A stretch of DNA of 64,000 bases. It comes from Acidobacteriota bacterium. Its GTDB lineage: Bacteria; Acidobacteriota; Terriglobia; Terriglobales; Acidobacteriaceae. The translations under genes were made by a program, and so were the position numbers. Every line of letters starts with the position of its first letter. Within the stretch, counting starts at the first letter, position 1. Where the stretch lies: contig JAJZGF010000007.1 in NCBI GenBank assembly GCA_021805025.1, positions 1 to 64,000 on the forward strand, read 5' to 3'. Shown here one piece after another: positions 51,042-61,485 of the stretch. The notes below the pieces were generated by a model. The model was given only the letters and a program-made list of their open reading frames with translations, made no database searches and was not told the origin of the DNA.

Positions 51042-52361
51042 TCACCTCTTTCGCGGGCGCCCTGTAGCTGGCCTTGCGAATTGTCTCCGCAGTCCCTGCC
51101 AGCATTCAAAGTACTCATGTTGCAGGAGCTTGGCTTGCATTGCAAAAGCGGTCGGGTGGATGACGAGTTGAGTTTCAAACATGAAGGCCAGTGTATTGTC
51201 GAGATACTGCGGCTTGAGCTCAGCATTCGTGGCGCGGGCAAAAGCTTCGGCATCCGGTCCATGACCGGCCATGCAATTGTGCAGGCTGGCCCCACCGGGG
51301 ACAAAGCCCTCCGTTTTTGCGTCATAGGTGCCAAAGATGAGGCCCATAAACTCATTCATCACGTTGCGGTGAAACCATGGAGGGCGGAACGTATGCTCCG
51401 CCACCATCCAGCGTGGCGGAAAAATCGCGAAATCGCAATTTGAAGTGCCAGGAGTTGCGGATGGTGATGTCAGCACAGTGTAAATCGAGGGATCGGGATG
51501 ATCGAATGAGACAGTGTTGATGCAATTAAAGCGGCTAAGATCATACTTATATGGAGCGTAGTTTCCATGCCATCCGACCACATCGAGGGGAGAATGATCG
51601 ATGCCGGCGCACCATAACCCTCCCATAAACTTGGCAACAATCTGAAAATCGCCATCGCGGTCCTCATACCCAGCGAGCGGATATTGAAAGTCCCGCGGGT
51701 TTGCAAGTCCGTTTGCACCAATGGGACCCAAGTCTGGAAGACGGAACGGCTGGCCATAGTTCTCACAGATATATCCGCGGACCTGCGGAGCTTCAATTTC
51801 GACGCGGAACTTGATGCCCCGCGGAATCACACAAATCTCTCCGGGGGCCACTTCAAGAATGCCCATTTCAGTGTGGAAGCAGAGGTTTCCCGCCTGCGGA
51901 ATCACGAGCATCTCGCCGTCCGCGGAGTAAAAGAAGCGATCTTGCATGGAGGTGTTCGCAGCATACATGTGGAGTGCGACGCCGATTTGCATGGCAGGAT
52001 TGCCGTTTCCGCCATAAGTTGCAATGCCTTCAATAAAGTTGCATGGATGTTCCGGGATGGGAGGCGGACTCCACCGCAGCTGATTTGGAGTGACGGGTAT
52101 TTCGTCGAATGGGCCGCTGCGAATCTGCATGGATGGGATCGGCTCATAAGGCCGATGGGTAACCGAGGGGCGGATGCGGTATGTCCAGGTACGGCGATTG
52201 ATAGCACGCGGAGCCGTAAAGGGCGATCCACTGATCTGCTCTGTGTAAAGGCCTAGCGGATGCTTTTGCGGCGCATTTTGTCCAGTCGGCAGTGAACCTG
52301 AAACTGCCTCTGTAGCGAACTCATTGCCAAATCCTGTTTGATACTTGATATCGCTCGCCAT
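51042..52361 (-). CDS. hmgA: Homogentisate 1,2-dioxygenase
   Basis: [73 protein letters not shown]. Confidence 0.96.
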   Translation of the reverse strand: MASDIKYQTGFGNEFATEAVSGSLPTGQNAPQKHPLGLYTEQISGSPFTAPRAINRRTWTYRIRPSVTHRPYEPIPSMQIRSGPFDEIPVTPNQLRWSPPPIPEHPCNFIEGIATYGGNGNPAMQIGVALHMYAANTSMQDRFFYSADGEMLVIPQAGNLCFHTEMGILEVAPGEICVIPRGIKFRVEIEAPQVRGYICENYGQPFRLPDLGPIGANGLANPRDFQYPLAGYEDRDGDFQIVAKFMGGLWCAGIDHSPLDVVGWHGNYAPYKYDLSRFNCINTVSFDHPDPSIYTVLTSPSATPGTSNCDFAIFPPRWMVAEHTFRPPWFHRNVMNEFMGLIFGTYDAKTEGFVPGGASLHNCMAGHGPDAEAFARATNAELKPQYLDNTLAFMFETQLVIHPTAFAMQAKLLQHEYFECWQGLRRQFARPATGRPRKR

Positions 52362-52373
52362 TGCTCCTGCCTT

Positions 52374-53126
52374 TCAGAGTTGTCCTGAGAGCGCGCGTTT
52401 TTCTGCTTCGCGCATAGCGTCGAAAATCTGCTCAAAACTGCTGACAGCGAATAGTAGCTTGTGCAATTCATCCACCTTGACCGGTGTTTCCAGGACCTCG
52501 TCCAATGAAAAGTCGTGAATCGCGCAGTGTCTACGGATGACATTGTCGCACTCGCCATGGGAACTGATGAGGCCGCTGCCGTAGACCTTGATGGCATTGC
52601 GCTGGCGGATGACGCCAAACTCAACTGTGTACCAGAAGATGCGCCCCAGCTTTTCCAACACAACCGGATCCGATGTGGATGCGCAGACTCGACCGTAGCG
52701 TTCAAGGAAGTCTGCAAAGACTGGATGCGCATGCATGGGTACATGGCCAAAGACATCGTGAAAGATGTCAGGCTCGGGAGTGTATTCCATCGAGCCTCTA
52801 CTTCGCAGCCAGGTTGTTGTAGGGAAGCGGCGTGTTGCCAGCATCTCGAAGAATGCGTTTGCAGGCAGAAATCCACTGACGGGCGTGGAACTCCAGCGTG
52901 TTCTTGGCATCAGGCGCGCACTGATCTCCGCGAGCGCAGGCAGGCGGTCGGGCTGCAGTCCAATGTACTCGAAGCCATCCAGGTACTCGCGCGCCGCATG
53001 GTTTTCCAGCACTGGAAGAACGCGCCCGACCAATTCCGACCAAACGCTGTGCTGTTCCGGGGTGTAGGCGTCGTAGTCCTGCTCGGTAATGTACGCGGAT
53101 GCGGCGGAGCGTGTGGCAAGTGTCAT
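52374..53126 (-). CDS. phhA: Phenylalanine 4-monooxygenase
   Basis: EYTPEPDIFHDVFGHVPMHAHPVFADF with HDVFGH iron ligands; FWYTVEFGVI. Confidence 0.95.
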   Translation of the reverse strand: MTLATRSAASAYITEQDYDAYTPEQHSVWSELVGRVLPVLENHAAREYLDGFEYIGLQPDRLPALAEISARLMPRTRWSSTPVSGFLPANAFFEMLATRRFPTTTWLRSRGSMEYTPEPDIFHDVFGHVPMHAHPVFADFLERYGRVCASTSDPVVLEKLGRIFWYTVEFGVIRQRNAIKVYGSGLISSHGECDNVIRRHCAIHDFSLDEVLETPVKVDELHKLLFAVSSFEQIFDAMREAEKRALSGQL

Positions 53127-53143
53127 GGTGTTCCTCGGTCAAC

Positions 53144-54304
53144 CTATAAGTTACCGCGTGCCATCTGTTCGCGTTCAATCGCTTCAAAAAGCGCCTTGAA
53201 GTTTCCTTTACCAAAGCTGCGGCTACCCTTCCGCTGGATGATCTCGTAGAACAGTGTTGGGCGGTCCTCAACAGGTCGAGTGAAGATTTGAAGCATATAG
53301 CCCTCATTATCTCGATCCACCAGGATGCCTAAGTCCTCTAACTGCTCGAGTGGCTCGTCTATCCTGCCCACACGGTCCTGCAACTCGGCATAGTAAGAGT
53401 GTGGCACATGCAGAAACTCGATGCCCTGATTGCGTAGCGTTTGCACCGTGTGGAGAATATCGTGTGTCGCAAGAGCGATATGCTGCACGCCGGGGCCTCC
53501 ATAAAAATCCAGATATTCTTCGATCTGTGACTTTCTGCGCCCCTCTGCCGGCTCATTGATAGGAAATTTGACATAGCCATTTCCATTCGCCATAACCTTT
53601 GACATCAGTGCCGAGTATTCGGTGGATATGTCTCTATCGTCAAAGTGCTGATAGAGGCTAAACCCCATTACGTCTGAGTAAAAAGCGACCCAATGATCCA
53701 TTTCATGCCATCCGACATTTCCAACCATATGATCGATGTACTCAAGGCCAACCGGGCGGGCAAATGGATCACTCGCTACAGCCTGGAACCCAGGGAGAAA
53801 TGGCCCAAAGTAATTCCTGCGCTCTACAAATGTGTGAATGGTGTCACCGTAGGTAGCGATGCTGGAGAGGGTAGCACTACCGCGGTCATCGGATACGACA
53901 AAGGGATCCGAGATGCTTTTGGCGCCGCGGCGGGTCGTCTCAAGCCATGCACTGCGCGCGTCATCCACAGAAAGTGCGATGGCATGCACCCCGTCACCAT
54001 GGCGCTGCACGTGGGAGGCAATGTCGCTGCCGCTCCGCAATGCTGTGGTGAGCACAAAGCGAATCTTTCCCTGCTGAAGGACGTAGGAAGCGAAGTCTCT
54101 CTGACCCGTTTCAGGCCCCGCATAGGCAACGAGAGACATGCCCATGGCGACGCGATAAAAATACGCCGCCTGGCGGGCGTTGCCTACGTAAAACTCAATA
54201 TAGTCAGTGTCCTTGAGGGGAAGAAAATCGTTCACGCCAGTTCTGAGAGATTCCGAAGACGGGACAGCAAGATCCGCAGTTGCGGAGCCATGTACTCGAC
54301 TCAT
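53144..54304 (-). CDS. hpd: 4-hydroxyphenylpyruvate dioxygenase
   Basis: DYIEFYVGNARQAAYFYRVAMGMSLVAYAGPETG; YIDHMVGNV; GGPGVQHIALATHDI; YMLQIFTRPVEDRPTLFYEIIQRKGSRSFGKGNFKALFEAIEREQ. Confidence 0.96.
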   Translation of the reverse strand: MSRVHGSATADLAVPSSESLRTGVNDFLPLKDTDYIEFYVGNARQAAYFYRVAMGMSLVAYAGPETGQRDFASYVLQQGKIRFVLTTALRSGSDIASHVQRHGDGVHAIALSVDDARSAWLETTRRGAKSISDPFVVSDDRGSATLSSIATYGDTIHTFVERRNYFGPFLPGFQAVASDPFARPVGLEYIDHMVGNVGWHEMDHWVAFYSDVMGFSLYQHFDDRDISTEYSALMSKVMANGNGYVKFPINEPAEGRRKSQIEEYLDFYGGPGVQHIALATHDILHTVQTLRNQGIEFLHVPHSYYAELQDRVGRIDEPLEQLEDLGILVDRDNEGYMLQIFTRPVEDRPTLFYEIIQRKGSRSFGKGNFKALFEAIEREQMARGNL

Positions 54305-54438
54305 GCCAACTCCTCCTCTGCCAAAAATGCGTTAGGGGAATCCTTCGCTGCATTTGTGGCCGCCGATTGGCAACGAGGAAAGAATATGCTGCTAACATGC
54401 GCGCGAGAATAGCGCTTAGAAGAAAAATGACTACCACG

Positions 54439-54455
54439 GCTTAAGGAGATTAAGC
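54439..54455. promoter_or_regulatory. Palindrome GCTTAA-GGAGA-TTAAGC, candidate operator
   Basis: Perfect 6-bp inverted repeat with 5-nt spacer, in the divergent hpd/Lrp intergenic region. Confidence 0.4.
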
Positions 54456-54488
54456 ATAATAGAGAAACTGCCTAAGGAATGCAGGTAG

Positions 54489-54989
54489 ATGACCCACAAG
54501 ACCGACCCCGCCAATCTTGAGCTCGATACCATAGCCTGGAAAATTCTTGAATGTCTCCAACGGAATGCACGCCTCTCCTTTGCGGAACTGGGCAGGAACG
54601 TCGGTCTTTCAACGCCCGCAATCGCTGAACGCGTTCATCGACTTGAGGAGGCAGGCGTAATAACCGGCTACCATGCTGTTCTAAATCCCGTCCGATTGGG
54701 CATTCCGATTTACGTGCTGGTGCGGCTAACGATTCCCGGCGGGGACTTGCAGGTAAGCCGCGCAGTGACCGGTATCAAGGACCTTCCTGAGATTCATCGG
54801 TGCCACCGCATTACGGGCGACGAGTCCTTCATTATCGAGGCACACGTGGTCTCTATTCGACACCTCGAATACCTGATTGACAAGCTATCGGCGATGGGAG
54901 CAACCTCCACTTCGACGGTATTGTCGTCTCCGGTGGAGCGGAGGGAGCACACCTTGAAGCAAGTTGAAGAGTTTCAGAAGTACCGTTAA
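54489..54989 (+). CDS. Lrp/AsnC family transcriptional regulator
   Basis: ILECLQRNARLSFAELGRNVGLSTPAIAERVHRLEEAGVITGYHAVL; divergent from hpd. Confidence 0.93.
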   Translation: MTHKTDPANLELDTIAWKILECLQRNARLSFAELGRNVGLSTPAIAERVHRLEEAGVITGYHAVLNPVRLGIPIYVLVRLTIPGGDLQVSRAVTGIKDLPEIHRCHRITGDESFIIEAHVVSIRHLEYLIDKLSAMGATSTSTVLSSPVERREHTLKQVEEFQKYR

Positions 54990-55055
54990 CAGCGCAGGTC
55001 GACGGGATGTTCCTGTGCCAGGGTAGTTGATTCGCGAAGGAGCGAAGAACTGGAA

Positions 55056-55754
55056 ATGAATAAGCTTTGGCCAGACGCGCGGAGCGCATTAGAGGGGCTC
55101 TTGCGGGACGGAATGTTGCTGGCGATTGGGGGCTTTGGGCTCTGCGGGATTCCAGAGAGGCTGATACTTGCGGTGCGCGACTCGAAGGTGCGCAACCTTA
55201 CCATTGCAAGCAACAACGCCGGCATTGATGACTGGGGCCTTGGCCTGCTGTTGCGCGAGCGCCAAGTCAAGAAGATGATATCGAGCTATGTCGGCGAGAA
55301 TGCTGAATTTGAAAGACAATTCCTTGCCGGCGAACTCGAGATCGAGTTTTGTCCGCAAGGAACACTTGCAGAGAGGATGCGGGCAGGCGGAGCGGGCATT
55401 CCCGGCTTCTACACGCGAACCGGGGTTGGCACGGTGATCGCAGAGGGCAAAGAGCATAAAGAGTTTGACGGAGTGACCTACATCCTCGAACGCGAAATAC
55501 GCTCCGACCTTTCACTCGTGAAGGCGTGGAAGGCCGATACGCATGGGAATCTAATCTACAGACGTACAGCTCGTAATTTCAACCCGCACGTTGCAACATG
55601 CGGCAAAATCACCGTAGCCGAAGCGGAGATTGTGGTGCAGGCAGGGGAACTTGACCCGGATGAAATTCATACGCCGGGTATCTTTGTGCAGCGCCTCGTT
55701 CACAATCCGCACCCGGAAAAGCGCATCGAGCGCCGAACGATTCGAGAGGATTAG
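55056..55754 (+). CDS. scoA: 3-oxoacid CoA-transferase subunit A
   Basis: [67 protein letters not shown]. Confidence 0.93.
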   Translation: MNKLWPDARSALEGLLRDGMLLAIGGFGLCGIPERLILAVRDSKVRNLTIASNNAGIDDWGLGLLLRERQVKKMISSYVGENAEFERQFLAGELEIEFCPQGTLAERMRAGGAGIPGFYTRTGVGTVIAEGKEHKEFDGVTYILEREIRSDLSLVKAWKADTHGNLIYRRTARNFNPHVATCGKITVAEAEIVVQAGELDPDEIHTPGIFVQRLVHNPHPEKRIERRTIRED

Positions 55755-55758
55755 AGCT

Positions 55759-56391
55759 GTGGCATGGAATCGCAACCAGATGGCCGCTCGTGCAGCGCAA
55801 GAGTTGCACGACGGCTATTACGTGAATCTCGGAATTGGCATTCCCACGCTCGTTGCGAATCATATTCCCCTGGGAATGACGGTCATATTGCAGTCGGAGA
55901 ATGGCCTCCTTGGGATGGGGCCGTTTCCGAGAGAGCGGGAAGTGGACGCCGACATGATTAACGCGGGTAAAGAAACGGTTACTGCGATGCCTGGGGCTGC
56001 AACGTTTTCAAGCGCGGATTCGTTTGCGATGATCAGAGGCGGCCACATCACTCTCGCGATCCTGGGTGCGATGCAGGTCTCAGAGCGCGGAGACCTTGCG
56101 AATTGGATGATTCCTGGCAAGCGCGTGAAAGGGATGGGCGGAGCGATGGATCTTGTTTCAGGCGTGCAGCGCGTACTCGTCGTGATGGAGCACAATACAC
56201 CTGACGGCGGCGCCAAGCTTGTTAAGAATTGCACTCTGCCGCTTACAGGAGCCGCAGTGGTACATCGCGTGATTACAGATCTGTGCGTGCTCGATGTTAC
56301 GGCTACCGGCTTTGAAGTGGTGGAGTTGGCGGACGGCGTTTCGCGTTTACAGTTGGAGGCAAGAACGGACGCCAGTCTTCAGTTTCGTTAG
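55759..56391 (+). CDS. scoB: 3-oxoacid CoA-transferase subunit B
   Basis: [23 protein letters not shown]; catalytic Glu motif [16 protein letters not shown] start. Confidence 0.93.
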   Translation: MAWNRNQMAARAAQELHDGYYVNLGIGIPTLVANHIPLGMTVILQSENGLLGMGPFPREREVDADMINAGKETVTAMPGAATFSSADSFAMIRGGHITLAILGAMQVSERGDLANWMIPGKRVKGMGGAMDLVSGVQRVLVVMEHNTPDGGAKLVKNCTLPLTGAAVVHRVITDLCVLDVTATGFEVVELADGVSRLQLEARTDASLQFR

Positions 56392-56405
56392 AGCGTCGCC
56401 GGAGC

Positions 56406-57197
56406 TTATCGCTCATTTGCCTGGGTCCAGCGCGGCTTGCGCTTCTGTAGAAATGCCGCAACACCTTCGCGGAAGTCCTCAGTCTCTCGCGCTTGTGCGT
56501 TTGCGTTCATTGCCAAAGCGATCGATGTATCGAGCCATGCCTTGTTCTGCGCGGCCATCAACTTCTTGATTGAGCTGAGAGATTGTCGGCTGTTCGCAAG
56601 CAGAGACCGAGTGAGTCCCTGTACGCGGAGTTCAAGGCGCTCCTGAGGAACAATCTCGCTCACCAGACCGAGAGCATGCGCCTCATCTGCATTCAGAGTG
56701 CGCGCTGTGAGCAGCAAATCGCGAGTACGCTTGTCACCGAGCTGCAGGGCGAGGAACGCGGATACAAGTGCTGGAACAAATCCGATGCGTGCTTCAGTGA
56801 AACCAAATAGTGCTGCGGGAGTGGCCAGGGTGAAGTCACAAATCATGGCCAGACCGGCGCCCCCTGCGATTGCTGCCCCACGAACAACTGCGATGGTCGG
56901 CAGGGGTAATTCGTAAAGCGTGCGAAAAAGGTGGGAAATCCCCTCTGCATCGACCCGATGCTCGGCAGCCGTCCTGTCGTGCATCGATTGCAGGTCTGAC
57001 AGATCGAGACCCGAGCAGAAGGCGTCGCCTGCCCCTGTCAGAATAAGGGCACCCACGCCGCCAGAGATAGTGTCTTCCAGGGCAGTCACTAACTCCGATC
57101 TCATTTTCGGAGTCAGTGCGTTGCGCCGCTCTGGCCGGCAGAGTGTGATTGTGCGTACCCCCGCAGCGTCCGTCACCTGAATCGTTGTGTAATGCAC
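56406..57197 (-). CDS. Enoyl-CoA hydratase/isomerase family protein (possible methylglutaconyl-CoA hydratase)
   Basis: LCRPERRNALTPKMRSELV; LILTGAGDAFCSGLDLSDL; VRGAAIAGGAGLAMICDFTLATPAALFGFTEARIGFVPAL; GTG start inferred. Confidence 0.87.
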   Translation of the reverse strand: MHYTTIQVTDAAGVRTITLCRPERRNALTPKMRSELVTALEDTISGGVGALILTGAGDAFCSGLDLSDLQSMHDRTAAEHRVDAEGISHLFRTLYELPLPTIAVVRGAAIAGGAGLAMICDFTLATPAALFGFTEARIGFVPALVSAFLALQLGDKRTRDLLLTARTLNADEAHALGLVSEIVPQERLELRVQGLTRSLLANSRQSLSSIKKLMAAQNKAWLDTSIALAMNANAQARETEDFREGVAAFLQKRKPRWTQANER

Positions 57198-57251
57198 ATG
57201 GTCCCCCTGATTCCTACACCAGTCCACACCTGGCCAGCCAATGCCAGGTCG

Positions 57252-58124
57252 TTAATTTGATGCCGTGCTAAACCGTACTGCAAGCTCATTCGACTCGTGT
57301 ATCAAATCGTCCAGATTGGCGAGAGATTCGATCTGTCCACCTGAGTTGGTGAGCGTGTCTCTCAGCAGCTCAGTGGGAATGTTGCCGACGAGTGCATCCT
57401 GAGCGAAGGGACAGCCACCGTGTCCACCAATGGCACTGTCAAAGCGCCGGCAGCCCGCCCCGTAAGCAGCGACAATCCGCGCTTGCGCATCTGCGTGTCT
57501 GGCATGGAGATGAACTCCAATCTCATGGTGCGGGAAAGCGCAAATTGCAGCCCGAACGGTTTCTCCGATTCTTTTCGGAGACGAAATGCCGACGGTGTCC
57601 GCCAGGGATATCTGTTTTATCCCGCGCTCCGCGAGCAGACCACAAGCATCAACGACTGCATCGATACTCCAAGCATCCCCGTATGGGTTGCCAAAACTCA
57701 TCGAAAGATATGCGATCAGGCCGACGTTGAACTGACCGGCCTTAGCGCCGACCGCTGCCAGCGCATCCAGGGACTGTTCCAGAGTCTGATGCTGGTTCCT
57801 TCGCAGAAACTCTGCGGAGATGGAGTAGGGGAAGCCGAGAGTTCGTACGACGCCGGTGCCGATAGCGCGCTCGGCGCCGTGTTCGTTCACAACAATTCCG
57901 ATGATCTCAACGTCATCCGGAATCGTGAGCCGATCCAGCACTTGTTCTGAATCGGCCATCTGCGGAACTGCTTTGGGCGAAACGAAACTTACCGCATCGA
58001 TGTGCTTAAAGCCGGCCTGGATGAGCTTTTGCAGATAGCGTGCCTTCAATTCTGTCGGGATCTGCCCAGGCAACCCTTGCCACGCATCCCGCGGGCATTC
58101 GACGAACTTGATCATTTCAGTCAT
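57252..58124 (-). CDS. mvaB: Hydroxymethylglutaryl-CoA lyase-like protein
   Basis: KFVECPRDAWQGLPGQIPTELKARYLQKLIQAGFKHIDAVSFVSPKAVPQMADSEQVL; GVHLHARHADA; GGHGGCPFAQDALVGNIPTE. Confidence 0.86.
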   Translation of the reverse strand: MTEMIKFVECPRDAWQGLPGQIPTELKARYLQKLIQAGFKHIDAVSFVSPKAVPQMADSEQVLDRLTIPDDVEIIGIVVNEHGAERAIGTGVVRTLGFPYSISAEFLRRNQHQTLEQSLDALAAVGAKAGQFNVGLIAYLSMSFGNPYGDAWSIDAVVDACGLLAERGIKQISLADTVGISSPKRIGETVRAAICAFPHHEIGVHLHARHADAQARIVAAYGAGCRRFDSAIGGHGGCPFAQDALVGNIPTELLRDTLTNSGGQIESLANLDDLIHESNELAVRFSTASN

Positions 58125-58159
58125 TGTCTTCTTACATCACCGATGCCGCTCAACTGCAA

Positions 58160-59350
58160 TCAGCCACGAGATGGATGGACCCTTAAAACTTCTCGCCCAA
58201 TCACCATGCGCTGAATTTCACTCGTGCCTTCTCCGATAGTGCAAAGCTTGACGTCGCGGTAGAACTTCTCAACGGGGTAATCTTTGATGAATCCGTAGCC
58301 TCCGAAAAGTTGTACAGCGTCGTTGCAGATGCGGACCGCGACTTCACTCGCAAAAAGCTTGGCCATCGATGATTCGCGCGTGACCCGGCGGCCGGCATCC
58401 TTTAGTACGGCTGCACGCAGGGTGAGTAAGCGCGCGGCATCCAACTCTGTTGCCATGTCGGCCAGCTTCCATTGAATGCCCTGAAACTCGGCGATTGCTT
58501 TGCCAAACTGGCGCCGCTCCTTGACATACTTGAGTGTGGCATCCAGCGCTCCGCGCGCAATGCCGAGCGAGAGGGCTGCGATGGAGATACGCCCGCCGTC
58601 CAGCACTCGCATGGCATCGATGAAGCCTTCCCCCTCGACGCCCAAAAGATTCTCAGCAGGGATCTCGCAATCTTCGAAGATCAGTTCGCTTGTATCGCTG
58701 GCGCGAAGGCCTAACTTGTTCTCCTTTTTTCCGGGGCGAAAGCCCTTTGTACCTTTCTCGACCACGAAAGCAGAAAGGCCATGCGTCCCCTTGCTCTTAT
58801 CCGTTACGGCTATCACTACAGCGACGTCCGCATAGTGCCCATTCGTAATGAAGGTCTTGTTTCCGTTCAGCACATATCGATCGTGTTTCTTGATCGCCAT
58901 CGTGCGCGCGCCGCTGGCATCCGAGCCGGAGCCAGGTTCGGTCAATCCCCATGCGGCCAACCACTCCCCGCTGGCAAGTCGCGGGATATATTTGCGCCGC
59001 TGTGCCTCGTTGCCGGCAAGGAAGATATGGTTGCTGCCGAGCGAATTGTGCGCGGCCATGGTGATGCCGATCGACCCATCGACTGCTGAGAGCTCTTCAA
59101 TAGCCAGCGCATAGTCCACGTAGCCCAGGCCGGCTCCTCCATACTCTGGAGGGAAAAGTACGCCGAGCAATCCAAGCGCTCCCATCTGTTTGATGACGGC
59201 TAGCGGAAATGTGCTCGCCTCATCCCACGTCATGATGTTCGGTGCGATCTCCCGTACGGCGAATTCACGCACCGCTTTGCGGAGTTGCTCCTGCTCTTCT
59301 GTGAGAACAAATGGATAAAGTGCCTGAGCTGCTTCCTCTGTGACGCTCAT
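58160..59350 (-). CDS. Acyl-CoA dehydrogenase
   Basis: [80 protein letters not shown]. Confidence 0.93.
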   Translation of the reverse strand: MSVTEEAAQALYPFVLTEEQEQLRKAVREFAVREIAPNIMTWDEASTFPLAVIKQMGALGLLGVLFPPEYGGAGLGYVDYALAIEELSAVDGSIGITMAAHNSLGSNHIFLAGNEAQRRKYIPRLASGEWLAAWGLTEPGSGSDASGARTMAIKKHDRYVLNGNKTFITNGHYADVAVVIAVTDKSKGTHGLSAFVVEKGTKGFRPGKKENKLGLRASDTSELIFEDCEIPAENLLGVEGEGFIDAMRVLDGGRISIAALSLGIARGALDATLKYVKERRQFGKAIAEFQGIQWKLADMATELDAARLLTLRAAVLKDAGRRVTRESSMAKLFASEVAVRICNDAVQLFGGYGFIKDYPVEKFYRDVKLCTIGEGTSEIQRMVIGREVLRVHPSRG

Positions 59351-59446
59351 AACGATGCTCCTTCAAAACATGAGTGCTGACTGCAATACCGCCTCGGTCA
59401 AATGAATTCGTGCATCTATGTCGGACCACTGAATGTCTCCGGCTGG

Positions 59447-61180
59447 TCATGTCTGCAACACGCCTGGATTGAAGCGCGGGACCTCAGGATTCAAAGTGCT
59501 GGCTTCTAAAGCCTTGATCAAGACATCGCGAGTTTTTGACGGATCGACGATCGCATCAATCCACAGCCGTGCGGCTCCATAGCGAGGGTCGGCTTGCGCG
59601 TCGTAAGTCGCACGGATTTCGCTTCGGAGCGCCTCTTTTTCCGCTGCGGTTGGCGCTTTGCCGCGGCGTTCCATCTGCTTTGCTCTCACTTCTGCCAGAG
59701 TATTCGCCGCGGAAGCTCCGCTCATGACGGCATAGCGCGCTGTAGGCCACGCAAAGATGAAGCGCGGGTCATAAGCTTTGCCGCACATCGCATAGTGGCC
59801 CGCACCAAAGCTGCCGCCCACGATGACCGCGATTTTGGGCACAACGCTGGTGCTGACCGCCGAAACCATCTTGGCGCCCGCTCGAATAATTCCAGACCAT
59901 TCGGCATCCTTGCCAACCATGAACCCGTTTACATCGTGCAGGAAGACCAGAGGAACGAGTTGTTGATTGCAGTCCATGATGAACCGCGCGGCCTTCTGTG
60001 CGCCCTCGGTATAAATCACGCCGCCGACTTCAATACGTTTGGCGCCAGCCGAGGGGCCCATGGCCACGGTCTGCATCTGGTTGGTTTTCTGGTTGGCAAC
60101 GATGCCGACTGCATGACCACCAATGCGGGCGTAGCCGCAGAGCACGGTGCGCCCAAAGTCTTCCTTGTATTCATCAAACTCGCTGCGGTCCACCAAGCGC
60201 GCAATGATCTCCCGCATTTCATACGTGTTCGTCGCACCGGGTTCAGGATCCATCAAGCTGTAAAGGTCCTCGGAAGGGTATTGCGGCGCATCTTTCGTCG
60301 GATCGCACGAGATGAAAGAGAAGGGAGCGGGCTTGCTTGCCATTCCGTGACGCGCGCCCATTTTGTCTACCAGGGAGCGCATGCGTGCTATGCAATGTGC
60401 GTCATCTGGTTCTTTGAAGTCAACGGTTCCTGAGACTTCAGCATGCATCGTTGCGCCGCCGAGTTCTTCGGGTTCCGTTCGTTGCCCGATCGCCGCCTGC
60501 ACAAGTGATGGGCCGGCAAGGAAGAGTCCCGAACCCTCCGTCATCAGCACAGTGTCCGTCATGACGGGCAGATAAGCCCCACCGGCGACGCACATGCCCA
60601 TAATGGCCGTGATCTGCGGAATTCCAAGCGAACTCATGACTGCGTTGTTGCGAAAAACACGGCCAAAATCATCCGTGTCAGGAAAGACGTCCTCCTGCAG
60701 GGGCAAGAAGACGCCCGCAGAGTCGACCAGATAAAGGGTGGGAATCCGGTTGTCGAGTGCAATGGTCTGCGCACGCAACACCTTTTTGGCGGTCATGGGA
60801 AAGAAAGCACCGGCCTTAACGGTCGCGTCATTGGCGATAATCATGCATAATCGTCCGCACACCCGGCCTAGCCCGGTGATGACGCCCGCGCAAGGCGCAC
60901 CGCCATATTCGCTATACATGCCATGAGCAGCCCATAGGCCCAGCTCAAGGAATTCGCAATCATTGTCGAGCAGGATCTTCAGCCGTTCGCGCACTGTCAG
61001 CCGCCCCTTGGCATGTTGCGCATCTGCCGCATTGGTTCCACCACCGCGCCGGATCGACTCCTCTTCCTTGCGCAATTGCTGCTGGAGAGCGAGAAGGGAA
61101 TTGCGGTTGGCCGTGGCGCGCGGGGAGTTCAGGTCGAGTTTTGAAATCAGTACGTTTTCTGGTCCTAAGTCCTCTGCCAT
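59447..61180 (-). CDS. mccB: Acyl-CoA carboxylase carboxyltransferase subunit (methylcrotonoyl-CoA carboxylase beta-like)
   Basis: GRLTVRERLKILLDNDCEFLELGLWAAHGMYSEYGGAPCAGVITGLGRV; YLVDSAGVFLPLQEDVFPDTDDFGRVFRNNAVMSSLGIPQI. Confidence 0.9.
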   Translation of the reverse strand: MAEDLGPENVLISKLDLNSPRATANRNSLLALQQQLRKEEESIRRGGGTNAADAQHAKGRLTVRERLKILLDNDCEFLELGLWAAHGMYSEYGGAPCAGVITGLGRVCGRLCMIIANDATVKAGAFFPMTAKKVLRAQTIALDNRIPTLYLVDSAGVFLPLQEDVFPDTDDFGRVFRNNAVMSSLGIPQITAIMGMCVAGGAYLPVMTDTVLMTEGSGLFLAGPSLVQAAIGQRTEPEELGGATMHAEVSGTVDFKEPDDAHCIARMRSLVDKMGARHGMASKPAPFSFISCDPTKDAPQYPSEDLYSLMDPEPGATNTYEMREIIARLVDRSEFDEYKEDFGRTVLCGYARIGGHAVGIVANQKTNQMQTVAMGPSAGAKRIEVGGVIYTEGAQKAARFIMDCNQQLVPLVFLHDVNGFMVGKDAEWSGIIRAGAKMVSAVSTSVVPKIAVIVGGSFGAGHYAMCGKAYDPRFIFAWPTARYAVMSGASAANTLAEVRAKQMERRGKAPTAAEKEALRSEIRATYDAQADPRYGAARLWIDAIVDPSKTRDVLIKALEASTLNPEVPRFNPGVLQT

Positions 61181-61485
61181 CCCATCTCCCGGTCAAACTC
61201 GGCGAATATACCACCTTTGACGGTATCAACGTCCATTGGGTACAAGGATGCGCTGCACGGGCATTGATAGTGCCAAAAGCTTCCGCAAATTGTAGCGCGG
61301 GGCTTGGCCAGTCGCCTGGCGCAATGCGATGCAGCGTTTGCGAGCGCCTCTCCGGGCGTGTAAACCTCGCAAACACCCTTTGCAGCCGCCAAAAGCTGGA
61401 AAGACGATATGATGGAAGGATAGAGACTCAATGAAGCGTTCCTTCGTTGTAATTCGGCTGTTGCGCCCGGGAGTTGTAGAAGTTG

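Noticed and set aside
57252-58124. Unusual ECPRDAWQG motif in the HMG-CoA lyase-like protein as a novelty
   Set aside because: I recall a similar ECPRDAxQG form in Bacteroidetes HMG-CoA lyases, so it is more likely a known subfamily than a new enzyme.
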